Source: EX4572-165 sp964581795
Lineage (GTDB): Archaea > Thermoplasmatota > E2 > DHVEG-1
DNA length: 43,677 nt
Direction: 5' to 3'
Assembly (NCBI GenBank): GCA_964581795.1
Contig: CAZOPW010000008.1
Span: 1-43,677 of the forward strand
Shown here: positions 7,337 to 15,908 of the stretch, piece after piece
Layout of the letters: every line of letters starts with the position of its first letter
How positions within the stretch are numbered: the first letter of the stretch is position 1
Translations under genes and position numbers: made by a program
The notes under the pieces: model-generated
Databases searched by the model: none
What the model was told of the DNA's origin: nothing
The model's input: the letters and a program-made list of their open reading frames with translations, nothing else

Positions 7337-7997
7337 ACATTTATCAAAGACATTACAACAAACACCAATATTAAAAGATATAACATTTGATATAAATCAA
7401 GGTGAGATAGTGACAATTGTTGGTCCATCTGGTGGAGGAAAAACAACACTTTTACGCTGCCTTAATAGATTAATCGAACCAGATGAAGGAACTATCACTT
7501 TTGACAATAAAAATATAACAGACTATGTACCATCAAATCTTAGAAAAAACATTGTTCTAGTTCCCCAAGAAAGTGTCATGTTTCCTGGAACAGTTAAAGA
7601 AAACATCGGATTAGCACTCAAAATACATAATACACACAATAAAAAACAAATACTAAATAGTCTCACCGATACAGGACTATCAAAAAGATTTTTAGGAAAA
7701 AAGGCTCATCAACTTTCCGGAGGAGAAAAAAAACGAGTGTCACTAGCCCGCGCACTTGCTCTATCACCAAAAATGCTTCTGCTTGATGAACCAACAGCGG
7801 GAATAGATCCAAAAAACTTAGACACTGTAGAACAACGAATCATAAGCTTCACAAAACAACGAAATCTCACTGTTCTGTGGGTCACCCATGACGTAGAACA
7901 AGCAAAACGAGTAAGTGATAGAATCGCTAATATAAAACAAGGAAAAGTAACGACAATAACAACACCAAACAAATTCCAATGGACGGAGGCGTACTAA
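7317..7997 (+). CDS. FetA-like ABC transporter ATPase with non-AUG start
   Basis: This is the ATPase of a FetAB/UPF0014-type exporter, about 226 residues if read from ATA 7317. Walker A is GPSGGGKTT, signature 'LSGGEKKRVSLARAL', Walker B 'MLLLDEPTAGIDP' and switch 'LWVTHD'. The first canonical start codon, GTG 7410, falls only four residues before Walker A and would remove the first two beta strands and the A-loop. The frame upstream of it encodes just those expected residues ('ILQIKHLSKTLQQTPILKDI'), back to the SD GAGGTGA at 7304. I therefore place the start at ATA 7317 or a neighbouring ATC. A sequencing error or programmed frameshift from padR is the alternative. The stop overlaps the next ATG (TAATG). 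Confidence 0.82.
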   Translation: MPILQIKHLSKTLQQTPILKDITFDINQGEIVTIVGPSGGGKTTLLRCLNRLIEPDEGTITFDNKNITDYVPSNLRKNIVLVPQESVMFPGTVKENIGLALKIHNTHNKKQILNSLTDTGLSKRFLGKKAHQLSGGEKKRVSLARALALSPKMLLLDEPTAGIDPKNLDTVEQRIISFTKQRNLTVLWVTHDVEQAKRVSDRIANIKQGKVTTITTPNKFQWTEAY

Positions 7998-8785
7998 TGG
8001 GAATCCCATACACTCCCATTGAAGGATTATATATTCTTCTTGCAACCTCAAGCTTACTAGTTCTTGTCATCATTCTTTCATTTTACAAAAAACTTGGAAT
8101 CGGTAAGGAATTTTCTTATGCAATACTTAAAGGAGGCAGCCAACTTGTCTTAATCGCACTCTTTCTCACTTTTTTATTTCAAACTGAACTTTGGGTGTTT
8201 CTCATTTGGATTTTACTTCTCACTATGATCATAGTTGGGGGTCATACGAGTGCAAAACGAGCTACTCATATGCCTCAAGCATTTCAAATCACAACTCCAT
8301 CAATTCTTGCAGGAGCAAGTACTGCACTCTTCGTTCTTGCATTAACACGCGCAATGCCATTGCAACCACAATACATTATTCCACTTGCTGGGATGGCATT
8401 TGGAAACTCCATGTCAATTTGTTCCTTATCATTAGATAGATTAGTTAGAGAAATCAAACTTAATCGTACTGGAATTGAATCAATGTTATCACTTGGAATC
8501 CCAAGTAAGAATGCAATTGAGGAATTTAACAGATTAAGTATACGTGCCGCATTAATTCCAACGATTGATCGATTAAAAACACTCGGCATTATTTTTATTC
8601 CTGGAGCAATGGCAGGATTATTAATCGCTGGAACTGACCCTCTTGTTGCCGCAGAATATCAGATCATCGTTTATCTAATGATAGTTGGAGGAGGCATTAT
8701 TTCATCAATAACTGTTGCTTTTCTATCAAGAAAAAAAGTATTTACAGAATATGAACAACTAGCAGAATGGCTCTATAAAGAATAA
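7997..8785 (+). CDS. FetB-like (UPF0014) ABC exporter permease
   Basis: This 262-residue permease has about seven hydrophobic segments and belongs to the YbbM/FetB family. Conserved family features include 'LKGGSQLVLIA', 'IIPLAGMAFGNSMS' and 'PGAMAGLLIAGTDPLVAAEYQ'. FetAB in Escherichia coli exports iron and protects against oxidative stress, so metal export is the likely role. ATG 7997 is chosen because GGAGGC at 7985-7990 lies six bases upstream and the codon overlaps the ATPase stop as TAATG. With the PadR regulator it makes a three-gene unit. Confidence 0.87.
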   Translation: MGIPYTPIEGLYILLATSSLLVLVIILSFYKKLGIGKEFSYAILKGGSQLVLIALFLTFLFQTELWVFLIWILLLTMIIVGGHTSAKRATHMPQAFQITTPSILAGASTALFVLALTRAMPLQPQYIIPLAGMAFGNSMSICSLSLDRLVREIKLNRTGIESMLSLGIPSKNAIEEFNRLSIRAALIPTIDRLKTLGIIFIPGAMAGLLIAGTDPLVAAEYQIIVYLMIVGGGIISSITVAFLSRKKVFTEYEQLAEWLYKE

Positions 8786-8804
8786 AACGTTGAAAGACAT
8801 TATT

Positions 8805-9683
8805 TTAATCATACATTTTAACGATATTAGCATGCAATGGAACATCCATTGATGATGCAATAGGTTTACATTTTGACCGCAATAAATACACAATAGGATG
8901 AAGCGTTGTCTCAGATAATGATTCATAATTTGCCATACCCTTACACATAATCAAATCTACTGATTCAATCATAGATTTCACACGTTTTGGTAACATGTCC
9001 ACATCAACTCCAACAGCAAAACCCCCAGTTGTAAAAACATGATCAACGACACGATCGAAACCTAATTCTTCTGCATCTTCTATCGTTGCATCACTTAATA
9101 CTGGCTCTCCCTTTACAACAAGATTTATTGAAAGATGAGAAAACTCTTTTTTTAACTGTTCACAAACAAGTTTATCAAAAACAATTTCTCCACAATTATC
9201 CGTAAAATAAAGAATTGAAGAACTTTCTTGAAGAGATGAACTTAATTGTTGCATATCATCATATCCAAATCCTTCATCAAAAATCTGTTCAAAAACATCT
9301 CTTAACTCATCAGGATCTTTACTTGCGCCTTGAATTCCAAAATCCAATGTGTTACCAACAATAGAAGCTAGAATAGCTGTTTTCAAAGGATAATCTGACT
9401 CTTGTATCTTTTTCTTAACTGCAGGTATAAGTGAGGAAGCAATTCGATTACTTTCACTTTTCAACTCTTTATATGGATCAGAGTTGCCTAATATCTCATA
9501 CGTTTTCTTATGGACTTTCGTTGCAATCTCTGCACTACAGGATTGAGGATTGTACAGTGAACCAAGCATTGAACATGCCGATCTGATAACTTGAGTTTGC
9601 ACTCGCTTTTCTGTAGTACTAAGGTTTGCTTCGAAAATAATCCGATTTAAAAGACACGGAACACATTCGGGTGTTATTTTCAT
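8805..9683 (-). CDS. DUF89 family protein (metal-dependent damage-control phosphatase-like)
   Basis: This 292-residue protein matches the archaeal DUF89/ARMT1-like family. It has the N-terminal 'ITPECVPCLLNR' Cys pair, the helical domain, then 'ILYFTDNCGEIVFDK', with the Asp-Asn pair that binds metal in this family, 'VVKGEPVLSDAT' and 'VDLIMCKGMANYESL'. Family members characterised elsewhere dephosphorylate damaged sugar-phosphate or pantetheine metabolites; the substrate here is unknown. ATG 9683 (MKITPEC) is preferred over ATG 9692 because family members start there. It ends 19 bases from the convergent FetB-like gene. Confidence 0.85.
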   Translation of the reverse strand: MKITPECVPCLLNRIIFEANLSTTEKRVQTQVIRSACSMLGSLYNPQSCSAEIATKVHKKTYEILGNSDPYKELKSESNRIASSLIPAVKKKIQESDYPLKTAILASIVGNTLDFGIQGASKDPDELRDVFEQIFDEGFGYDDMQQLSSSLQESSSILYFTDNCGEIVFDKLVCEQLKKEFSHLSINLVVKGEPVLSDATIEDAEELGFDRVVDHVFTTGGFAVGVDVDMLPKRVKSMIESVDLIMCKGMANYESLSETTLHPIVYLLRSKCKPIASSMDVPLHANIVKMYD

Positions 9684-9828
9684 TGTTACCATCAATAAAA
9701 TAGAGGTATTAGAGAATTACGATAAACCAATTCATTATAAAAAAATAAGCAAAAAAATTTTTTGATAAAACAAAAGATTTAAAACTCTATCTATCTTCAA
9801 TATCAATGGTTGGTACGAGAGAGGATGT

Positions 9829-10182
9829 ATGGGACGATATCGAAAAAAAGCCTATAAGAAACAACAAATTGATATCTATCATCATAAAGCAATAGAGGAT
9901 GAAATAGAGGATGAATTGGATTTATTTTTTGACCAAAACGAGGAGGAATCAGTTTTATTTCTCGATGAAGAACCATTGCTCTTTAACGATGAACCACCTA
10001 TCGTTAAACAACTCCGCGAAGAAGAACTCCAAGGGAAACTTCCCTTGTGGCTTGCTGATTTCAACAAAAAAGAAACAGATGATACCTTATCGGAAAAACA
10101 AGATTCAACAGAAAAAACAGAAAGCAATCAATCGAAGGCAGAATCTCAAATTCCTTCAATAAGTAAAAAATTTGAAGAATAA
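9829..10182 (+). CDS. Small acidic hypothetical protein
   Basis: This 117-residue protein is of unknown function. A short basic N-terminus (MGRYRKKAYKKQQ) is followed by a strongly acidic middle rich in Glu, Asp and Phe/Leu ('EDEIEDELDLFFDQNEEE'), then a 'KLPLWLADFNKK' patch and a Ser/Gln/Glu tail that looks disordered. Expression signals are good: TTTAAAA at 9778-9784 as a TATA box and GAGAGAGG at 9817-9824 before ATG 9829. No membrane segment or catalytic motif is visible. It stands alone, convergent with elp3. Confidence 0.7.
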   Translation: MGRYRKKAYKKQQIDIYHHKAIEDEIEDELDLFFDQNEEESVLFLDEEPLLFNDEPPIVKQLREEELQGKLPLWLADFNKKETDDTLSEKQDSTEKTESNQSKAESQIPSISKKFEE

Positions 10183-10228
10183 TCGTTCAAAGAAAACAAA
10201 TTAAAAACAGATTAAGTAAAATCTTGGA

Positions 10229-11833
10229 CTAATTCCCAATTTTTTTATAAAGATACCTTCCACAATCCTGAAAACCTAACTGATTACGGTAGTATTCCTT
10301 AACACCTATCCCACTTAAAACAAATAAATGGGATCGGTCAAAATCTTCAACACAAATTCGTTCAGCTTCCTGAATTAATTGTTTGCCAAAACCCCGATGT
10401 TGCATACCATCTTTTCCAGATTTTCCAATCGGAATTTCCTGACCCACTACTTTTAATTCTCTTATGATCATTGATGGATATTGTGCCAACTCATATCGAT
10501 GTGGATTATGAAGTTCACGTAACCGTAAATATCCAACTAATGCATCCTCAGACGGGACTACTAAGGAAAGAAAAATTTCAGTTCCCTTACTTGCTTTATA
10601 CACTTCTTGTTTAATTTTGACAGTATCAATTGATAAATCTCTTTGTTTTTTTTGTCCCTGTAACAATTTATGCCCAAGTTCACGACTTCGTATTTCACGA
10701 CAGTGAACATTCATTTCATTCAACCGGTTATCAACTAATTGGCGAAGATTACTTTTTTTCACTCCAGATTCAATATATTGAGCAGGAACATCTCGTTGAA
10801 TTCGTTGAATTCGAACATATTCTGGAACAAAAGAAACCATATGAGCAATTCTATCAACCGCTTCTTCGGTACTTAAAGGATCATACTTTCCTTGTTTCCA
10901 TAAGTCATATAGGGGAGTATTTTTAATTACTAACGTAGGATAAATTTTTAACATATCTGGTTGAAAATCAGAATTGGAAAAGAGTTCTTTAAAAGAAGAA
11001 AGATCTCTTTCTTTATTTGAACCTGGAAGCTGTGGCATAATATGATAACAAACTTTGAAACCTGATTCCTTTGCTGTTCTTGTGGCGACAATTGTATCTA
11101 TAACGGTGTGCCCTCGATTCATTAACCATAACAGGTCATCATATACGGTCTGGACGCCAAGTTCAACTCGAGTGCCACCATAAGACAAACATTGATCGAT
11201 ATGTTGTAAGCGGAACCAATCAGGCCTTGTCTCAACAGTTAACCCAATACAACGATGTTTACTTGTTTCGTTTACCTTTTGTGCCTGAGGAAGAGATGAA
11301 GCTGTTTGACCATTCATTGCATCATAACAGCGTTTAACGAACCATTTCTGATAAAATGGATCCCGAGCAGTAAAGGTTCCTCCCATGATAATCAAATCGA
11401 TTTTATCTGTAGGATGTCCAATCGCCTCATATTGATCAATACGAGTTGAGACTTGATCATATGGATCATATGTATGTAATGATCCTCTCATGGCAGCAGG
11501 TTCAAAACCAGTGTAACTCTGTGGAGAATCCTGTAACGGTCCACCAGGACAAGGAACACATCGACCATGAGGACAAGATGCAGGGCTGGTCATAACGGCC
11601 ACCACAGCGACTCCTGAGATTGTTCTCATGGGTTTTTTTCGCAATGCCCTTATCACAAATGATTTTTCCTCATTAGAAAGCGAATCGGGGATATGAGGAA
11701 TCATTTCGCTATTTGATGGAATTTGTTTTAATCCATATTTCTTACATAATTTAATTTTTAACCTATGAATCTCTTGTTTAGATGAAATTTCATTAGATAG
11801 AATAGTATTAATGACTTCAGTGTAAAATGACAT
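10229..11833 (-). CDS. elp3: Elp3-like tRNA uridine C5-carboxymethylating enzyme
   Basis: This protein of about 534 residues joins a radical-SAM domain to a C-terminal GNAT acetyl-transferase domain, as in Elp3. The iron-sulfur motif is 'CPHGRCVPCPGG' (C-X4-C-X2-C). 'RPDWFRLQHIDQCLSYGGTR' and 'GVQTVYDDLLWLMNRGH' are strong family blocks, and the end carries 'QHRGFGKQLIQEAERI' of the acetyl-CoA fold. It modifies wobble uridine 34 of tRNAs. Start ATG 11833 has no SD; a TATA-like run about 30 bases upstream suggests a very short leader. TTG 11851 is in frame but less likely. It is a single-gene unit. Confidence 0.94.
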   Translation of the reverse strand: MSFYTEVINTILSNEISSKQEIHRLKIKLCKKYGLKQIPSNSEMIPHIPDSLSNEEKSFVIRALRKKPMRTISGVAVVAVMTSPASCPHGRCVPCPGGPLQDSPQSYTGFEPAAMRGSLHTYDPYDQVSTRIDQYEAIGHPTDKIDLIIMGGTFTARDPFYQKWFVKRCYDAMNGQTASSLPQAQKVNETSKHRCIGLTVETRPDWFRLQHIDQCLSYGGTRVELGVQTVYDDLLWLMNRGHTVIDTIVATRTAKESGFKVCYHIMPQLPGSNKERDLSSFKELFSNSDFQPDMLKIYPTLVIKNTPLYDLWKQGKYDPLSTEEAVDRIAHMVSFVPEYVRIQRIQRDVPAQYIESGVKKSNLRQLVDNRLNEMNVHCREIRSRELGHKLLQGQKKQRDLSIDTVKIKQEVYKASKGTEIFLSLVVPSEDALVGYLRLRELHNPHRYELAQYPSMIIRELKVVGQEIPIGKSGKDGMQHRGFGKQLIQEAERICVEDFDRSHLFVLSGIGVKEYYRNQLGFQDCGRYLYKKIGN

Positions 11834-11978
11834 ATTATTAGGAAAGGACAATAAGTCATCATTAAAAAAAATAGTGCCTAAAAAGAAGATGGGTTTATTG
11901 ATTGTGAAACATGTTCATCAAATACTTTTTTTAGGAAAAGAATATATCCTCCCAATAAAAAAAGGAGTATGAAACACG

Positions 11979-12959
11979 GTGGACATCATCAAAACAGATC
12001 ATCTGACAAAGATTTTCAAAGATCTTACAGCAGTCAACAGCATATCTTTTACAGTGAAAAAAGGCGAAATCTTTGGGTTTCTTGGACCAAATGGTGCAGG
12101 AAAAACAACAACTATCAAAATGCTAACTACTCTTCTTCATCCTACAAAAGGATCAGCTAAAATCGCAGGCCATGACATCATTCATGATAGAGATGAAGTA
12201 AGAAAGAGTATTGGCGTTGTCTTTCAGGAGCCTGCACTAGACACGGAACTAACAGGTGAAGAAAACCTAGACTTTCATGCCCGTATGTATGGTATAGCAA
12301 AGAAAAGACGTGAGGAACGAATTAAGGACGTGTTGGAACTCGTTGATTTAACAGATAAAAAAGATGTTTATGTAAAAAATTATTCTGGTGGAATGAAAAG
12401 AAGACTTGAAATAGCTCGTGGTCTCATGCATTCACCAAAAGTATTATTTCTCGATGAACCAACACTTGGTCTTGACGCACAAACTAGACAAGCCATATGG
12501 AAATATATAAAAAAAATGAACAAAGAAGAAAAAACCACGATTTTTCTTACTACTCATTACATGGATGAAGCAGATAACTTGTGTAAAAAAGTCGGTATTA
12601 TCGATCATGGAAAAATTCTAGTTAATGATACTATTCAGAATCTAAAAAAATCAATTGGAAATGATGTAATTACCTTATCAAGTACACATAATCAAAAATT
12701 AATTCATGAATTAAAACAAAAAGAATGGGTGAAAAAAACAGAGACATATGATCATCATGTGACACTTGGCGTCGAACAAGGAGATGAAAAAATTCCAATT
12801 ATCATTGAACTTGCACAAAAACTTGACATTAAAATAAAGAGTATAAGTGTTCGTCAACCAACCCTTGATGATGTATTTATCTCATATACTGGAAGAACGA
12901 TACGGGATGAGGAAACAAAAAATAATGAGATACCACCAAGATTTAGACAGAGGCGATAA
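11979..12959 (+). CDS. DrrA-like ABC-2 exporter ATPase
   Basis: This 326-residue ATPase belongs to the daunorubicin-resistance (DrrA/CcmA) type. It has Walker A GPNGAGKTT, signature 'YSGGMKRRLEIARGL', Walker B 'VLFLDEPTLGLD' and 'FLTTHYMDEADNLC'. The C-terminal domain typical of DrrA follows, ending in 'VRQPTLDDVFISYTGRTIRD'. GTG 11979 fits the family N-terminus (VDIIKTDHLTK) and GGAG lies about eleven bases upstream. It is followed after three bases by its permease. The substrate cannot be told; drugs, lipids or polysaccharides are all handled by such pairs. Confidence 0.9.
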   Translation: MDIIKTDHLTKIFKDLTAVNSISFTVKKGEIFGFLGPNGAGKTTTIKMLTTLLHPTKGSAKIAGHDIIHDRDEVRKSIGVVFQEPALDTELTGEENLDFHARMYGIAKKRREERIKDVLELVDLTDKKDVYVKNYSGGMKRRLEIARGLMHSPKVLFLDEPTLGLDAQTRQAIWKYIKKMNKEEKTTIFLTTHYMDEADNLCKKVGIIDHGKILVNDTIQNLKKSIGNDVITLSSTHNQKLIHELKQKEWVKKTETYDHHVTLGVEQGDEKIPIIIELAQKLDIKIKSISVRQPTLDDVFISYTGRTIRDEETKNNEIPPRFRQRR

Positions 12960-12962
12960 CAC

Positions 12963-13727
12963 ATGCTGAATCTAGAGCTTCAAGCAATATATGTTATGTG
13001 GTTACGACAAATGAAACGGTTCATTCGATCAAAAAGCCGGTTAGTTGTTACCATCATTCAGCCTTTATTATTTCTGTTTATTTTAGGAAGCGGATTTCGA
13101 AACATAGAACTCCCTGGTCTTGCAGGCGTTGATTATATCCATTTTTTTGCACCAGGAATTATAACCATGGCTATTGTATTTTCATCAATGTTTACTGGTA
13201 TTTCCGTGTTATGGGATAAACAATTTGGCTTCCTACAAGAAGTCCTTGTTGCACCGATTAGCAGGTTATCAATCATTATCGGTAGGACATTAGGGGGAGC
13301 ATCCGTCGCACTAGTACAAGGATTTGTCATTCTTGCTATAACAATCCTTCTTGGTACTCCAATTTCTAGTTTTCTAGGAGTGTTACTCACCTTAGTTTTT
13401 ATGATGCTTATTGCATTTACTGCAGTAGGATTAGGATTGATTTTTGCATCAAAAATGAATGATTTCCAATCCTTTCCATTGATAATGAATCTTGTCATGA
13501 TGCCATTACTTTTTTTATCTTCAGCGTTTTTTCCAGTTGCAGATAATCCATTACTCTTAACTATCGCTCGTTTCGATCCATTATTCTACATGGTCGATGG
13601 ATTACGAGGATCTCTTATTGGAACAGCAAATATCCTTCCACCATTAGTTAATTTACTCGTTGTTCTTTTACTCTGTATAACAATGCTTGGAATCGGAAGT
13701 TATTCATTTAGTAAAAGCGAAGCATAA
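12963..13727 (+). CDS. ABC-2 type exporter permease (DrrB-like)
   Basis: This 254-residue protein has about six membrane helices and is the permease partner of the preceding ATPase. The N-terminal amphipathic stretch 'MWLRQMKRFIRSKSRL' and the blocks 'PLLFLFILGSGF', 'KQFGFLQEVLVAPISR' and 'FDPLFYMVDGLRG' are typical of ABC2_membrane proteins. The last 28 bases overlap the convergent DUF131 gene. The pair looks complete, with no missing subunit. Confidence 0.88.
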   Translation: MLNLELQAIYVMWLRQMKRFIRSKSRLVVTIIQPLLFLFILGSGFRNIELPGLAGVDYIHFFAPGIITMAIVFSSMFTGISVLWDKQFGFLQEVLVAPISRLSIIIGRTLGGASVALVQGFVILAITILLGTPISSFLGVLLTLVFMMLIAFTAVGLGLIFASKMNDFQSFPLIMNLVMMPLLFLSSAFFPVADNPLLLTIARFDPLFYMVDGLRGSLIGTANILPPLVNLLVVLLLCITMLGIGSYSFSKSEA

Positions 13728-14119
13728 AGAACAATGAAAAACAAAATAATGATACTTGCAATGATCATATATTTCGTTATTTTCTTGTTTGATCCAAACA
13801 CAATAGGGATAGGTCCAATGAAAATAACACCTCCGGTCTCAACGTTCTTTTCAACTGATTGCTGCATAGAATCAGCTTCATATTGCCAATCTTGAGGGCG
13901 TTGATACTTTTGCCAGGGTAATGAGGATGCAACAAAAAAGAAGGTTAGCATACCGAGAAATAAACAAATGATTCCTAAAAAACTTAATAAACCAGTACTC
14001 ATAACAAAAGGTATAAATACAATTAATCCAACAGTGACTTCACCAATAAATAGACCATATCCAAGAAATAAGATTCCAAGAAAGAACAAGCTGATTGGAA
14101 GAAACAACCATTTATTCAT
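13700..14119 (-). CDS. DUF131 (TIGR00304-like) membrane protein
   Basis: This 139-residue archaeal membrane protein is of unknown function. It has two or three N-terminal helices, a polar stretch, the family hallmark 'GGVIFIGPIPIVFGSNKK' and a last helix 'MIIASIIILFFIVLY'. The start lies five bases after the folD stop, with GGTGAA just upstream, so it is cotranscribed with folD. Its 3' end overlaps the ABC-2 permease gene on the other strand by 28 bases. Confidence 0.8.
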   Translation of the reverse strand: MNKWLFLPISLFFLGILFLGYGLFIGEVTVGLIVFIPFVMSTGLLSFLGIICLFLGMLTFFFVASSLPWQKYQRPQDWQYEADSMQQSVEKNVETGGVIFIGPIPIVFGSNKKITKYMIIASIIILFFIVLYASLLLNE

Positions 14120-14124
14120 CTCTT

Positions 14125-14994
14125 TTATTCACCATCTAATCGAGCTTGAGTAGCCTTTACCATGTTTTCTAAGGCTGACGCAATAGTAACTGGGCCAACG
14201 CCACCAGGAACTGGAGAAATTAACGATGTCTTTTGTTTCACCTGATCAAAATCGACATCACCAGTTATCCCTTTATCTGTATTCACAATGGCAACATCAA
14301 TGACCACTACACCATCTTTTACAAAATCCTCTTTAATAAGTGATGGAACACCTGCGGCAGTAATTAACACATCAGCTTGACGTGTAATTTTCTTTAAGTT
14401 TCTTGTATAAACATGAGCAACTGATACTGTTGCATTACGCTGTAAACATAACAACACAAGAGGTTTACCTACAACGGTACTATGATTTATGATTACTACA
14501 TGTTTTCCTTTTAACTGGATGCGATGATGATCTAATATCTTCATCACTGCTTTTGGAGTGCAAGGAACAAGGAATTGATTACCTGTAAGAAGCAGTCCCA
14601 TATTTTTTGGAGTAAAACCTTCCACGTCTTTACTTGGAGAAATAAATGATAAAACATGTTGAGAATCAATATGGGGCGGTAGTGGCAATTGTACAAAAAT
14701 ACCATCAATATCTGGATTCTCATTACTCTTTTGAATTTCAGTTATAAGATTATTTTCAGAAATTGATGAAGAAAAGGATTTTTGTTCAGTATCAATTCCC
14801 ACTTGATTACAAGCTTTATTTCTAAGCGTTAAATACAATTCTGATTCCTTATTTTCTCCAACAATAAATGATAGAATCTTAGGTTTTCTTTTCAACCGGG
14901 CTGTCAACAATTCAACATCTGTTTTCACTTCATCTTTCATAATCTGAGCTATTTTTTTACCTGAAACGATGCGGGATGGATTTTGTTTTTGCAT
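14125..14994 (-). CDS. folD: Bifunctional methylene-H4F dehydrogenase / methenyl-H4F cyclohydrolase
   Basis: This 289-residue protein interconverts methylene-, methenyl- and formyl-tetrahydrofolate with NAD(P). Family blocks are 'DGIFVQLPLPPHID', 'KDVEGFTPKNMGLL', 'PCTPKAVMKILDHH' and 'PVPGGVGPVTIA'. The catalytic YxxxK motif reads Y54-L-T-L-R58, so the lysine that drives the cyclohydrolase step is arginine here; the nearby KAC is kept. The dinucleotide loop is 'NHSTVVGKP'. It lies 33 bases after the methyltransferase gene and five before DUF131, probably one transcript. The gene shows that the cell uses tetrahydrofolate one-carbon chemistry. Confidence 0.9.
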   Translation of the reverse strand: MQKQNPSRIVSGKKIAQIMKDEVKTDVELLTARLKRKPKILSFIVGENKESELYLTLRNKACNQVGIDTEQKSFSSSISENNLITEIQKSNENPDIDGIFVQLPLPPHIDSQHVLSFISPSKDVEGFTPKNMGLLLTGNQFLVPCTPKAVMKILDHHRIQLKGKHVVIINHSTVVGKPLVLLCLQRNATVSVAHVYTRNLKKITRQADVLITAAGVPSLIKEDFVKDGVVVIDVAIVNTDKGITGDVDFDQVKQKTSLISPVPGGVGPVTIASALENMVKATQARLDGE

Positions 14995-15027
14995 TAATAA
15001 AACACAATAAAAAAACAGATATAAACA

Positions 15028-15837
15028 CTATGTTTTTTTCCCGATTGCGTAAAACTGTGGGAAAAAATTGAGTTGAATTCCTTCATCAAGGGATTGTAAA
15101 TAAGAAAATTCCCATTCGTCAATCTCTTTTTGATTTAATCCAGCCTTCTGAAGGGCTTTCACGTAAAAATCACGGGCATGAAGATAATATGCTTTATCTT
15201 CTTCACAACTCCAAATTCGATTATTCCCAATTCCAACTTCTGTTTCAAGACCTGCTTTGACAAATAAGCAGCGGAGTTTTCGTCCGATATGAGGATCACC
15301 ACCTTTATCTCGAATGGCTTTTCCTGCAAATATTGGATCAACCTTTTGATTTTCTGGATAATGAAGTTTTCCACCATAATCTGGTTCAAGTGTTGCAAGG
15401 ACGATTCCACCATGTTTTGTTACCCTGGCCATTTCCTCTATTATTCGTTGAGGATGATGTGACCACATCAGTACAAGATTACATGTTGTGACATCAAAAT
15501 GGTCATTTTGAAAAGGTAATTTCTCCCCGTCACATACTTGAAGATGAACATTACTCACGTTTTCAAGTAATTTTTTTGCTACTCTAATCATATCAGATGA
15601 GTTATCAATGCCAGTAACAAAACCTCGTGTTAGAAGGGCTAGTTCTCTGGTAACAATTCCTGAACCACAACCAACATCTAAAATATGTTCAGCATCTTTA
15701 ATCCCACAGCGAAAATACAATGGAATTCGTTCTTCAGCTGTCTCAATCGCTTGTAATTCTAATTTTTTTAGAAACTCGTTGAATTGATCGTTGTGTTCCC
15801 GGTGAAATTTAGTTACCGGTGGCCTATCCATACTCAT
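15028..15837 (-). CDS. SAM-dependent methyltransferase (class I)
   Basis: This 269-residue methyltransferase has motif I 'ILDVGCGSGIVTREL', the acidic strand-2 end 'VTGIDNSSDMI', 'CDGEKLPFQNDHFDVTTC' and 'EMARVTKHGGIVLATLEPD'. It is closest in style to the UbiE/Methyltransf_11 group. The substrate is not evident. It lies upstream of folD on the same strand, so a one-carbon link is possible but not proven. Its promoter faces that of the HPS-RraA gene across about 70 bases. Starts at 15837 and 15831 differ by two residues. Confidence 0.82.
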   Translation of the reverse strand: MSMDRPPVTKFHREHNDQFNEFLKKLELQAIETAEERIPLYFRCGIKDAEHILDVGCGSGIVTRELALLTRGFVTGIDNSSDMIRVAKKLLENVSNVHLQVCDGEKLPFQNDHFDVTTCNLVLMWSHHPQRIIEEMARVTKHGGIVLATLEPDYGGKLHYPENQKVDPIFAGKAIRDKGGDPHIGRKLRCLFVKAGLETEVGIGNNRIWSCEEDKAYYLHARDFYVKALQKAGLNQKEIDEWEFSYLQSLDEGIQLNFFPQFYAIGKKT

Positions 15838-15908
15838 TCTAGAGAAGAAAACAATTTCATTCTATAAATCTTTGTGGTATCACAATTTTTATAAACAAAG
15901 GGTTTTCT

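Noticed and set aside
7013..7997. PadR and FetA-like ATPase as one frameshifted fusion gene
   Set aside because: Each protein has complete ends, an SD lies between them and such fusions are not a known family; kept only as an alternative to the non-AUG start.
13700..13727. 28-bp convergent overlap of the ABC-2 permease and DUF131 genes
   Set aside because: Both C-termini match normal family lengths, and short tail-to-tail overlaps are ordinary in compact genomes.
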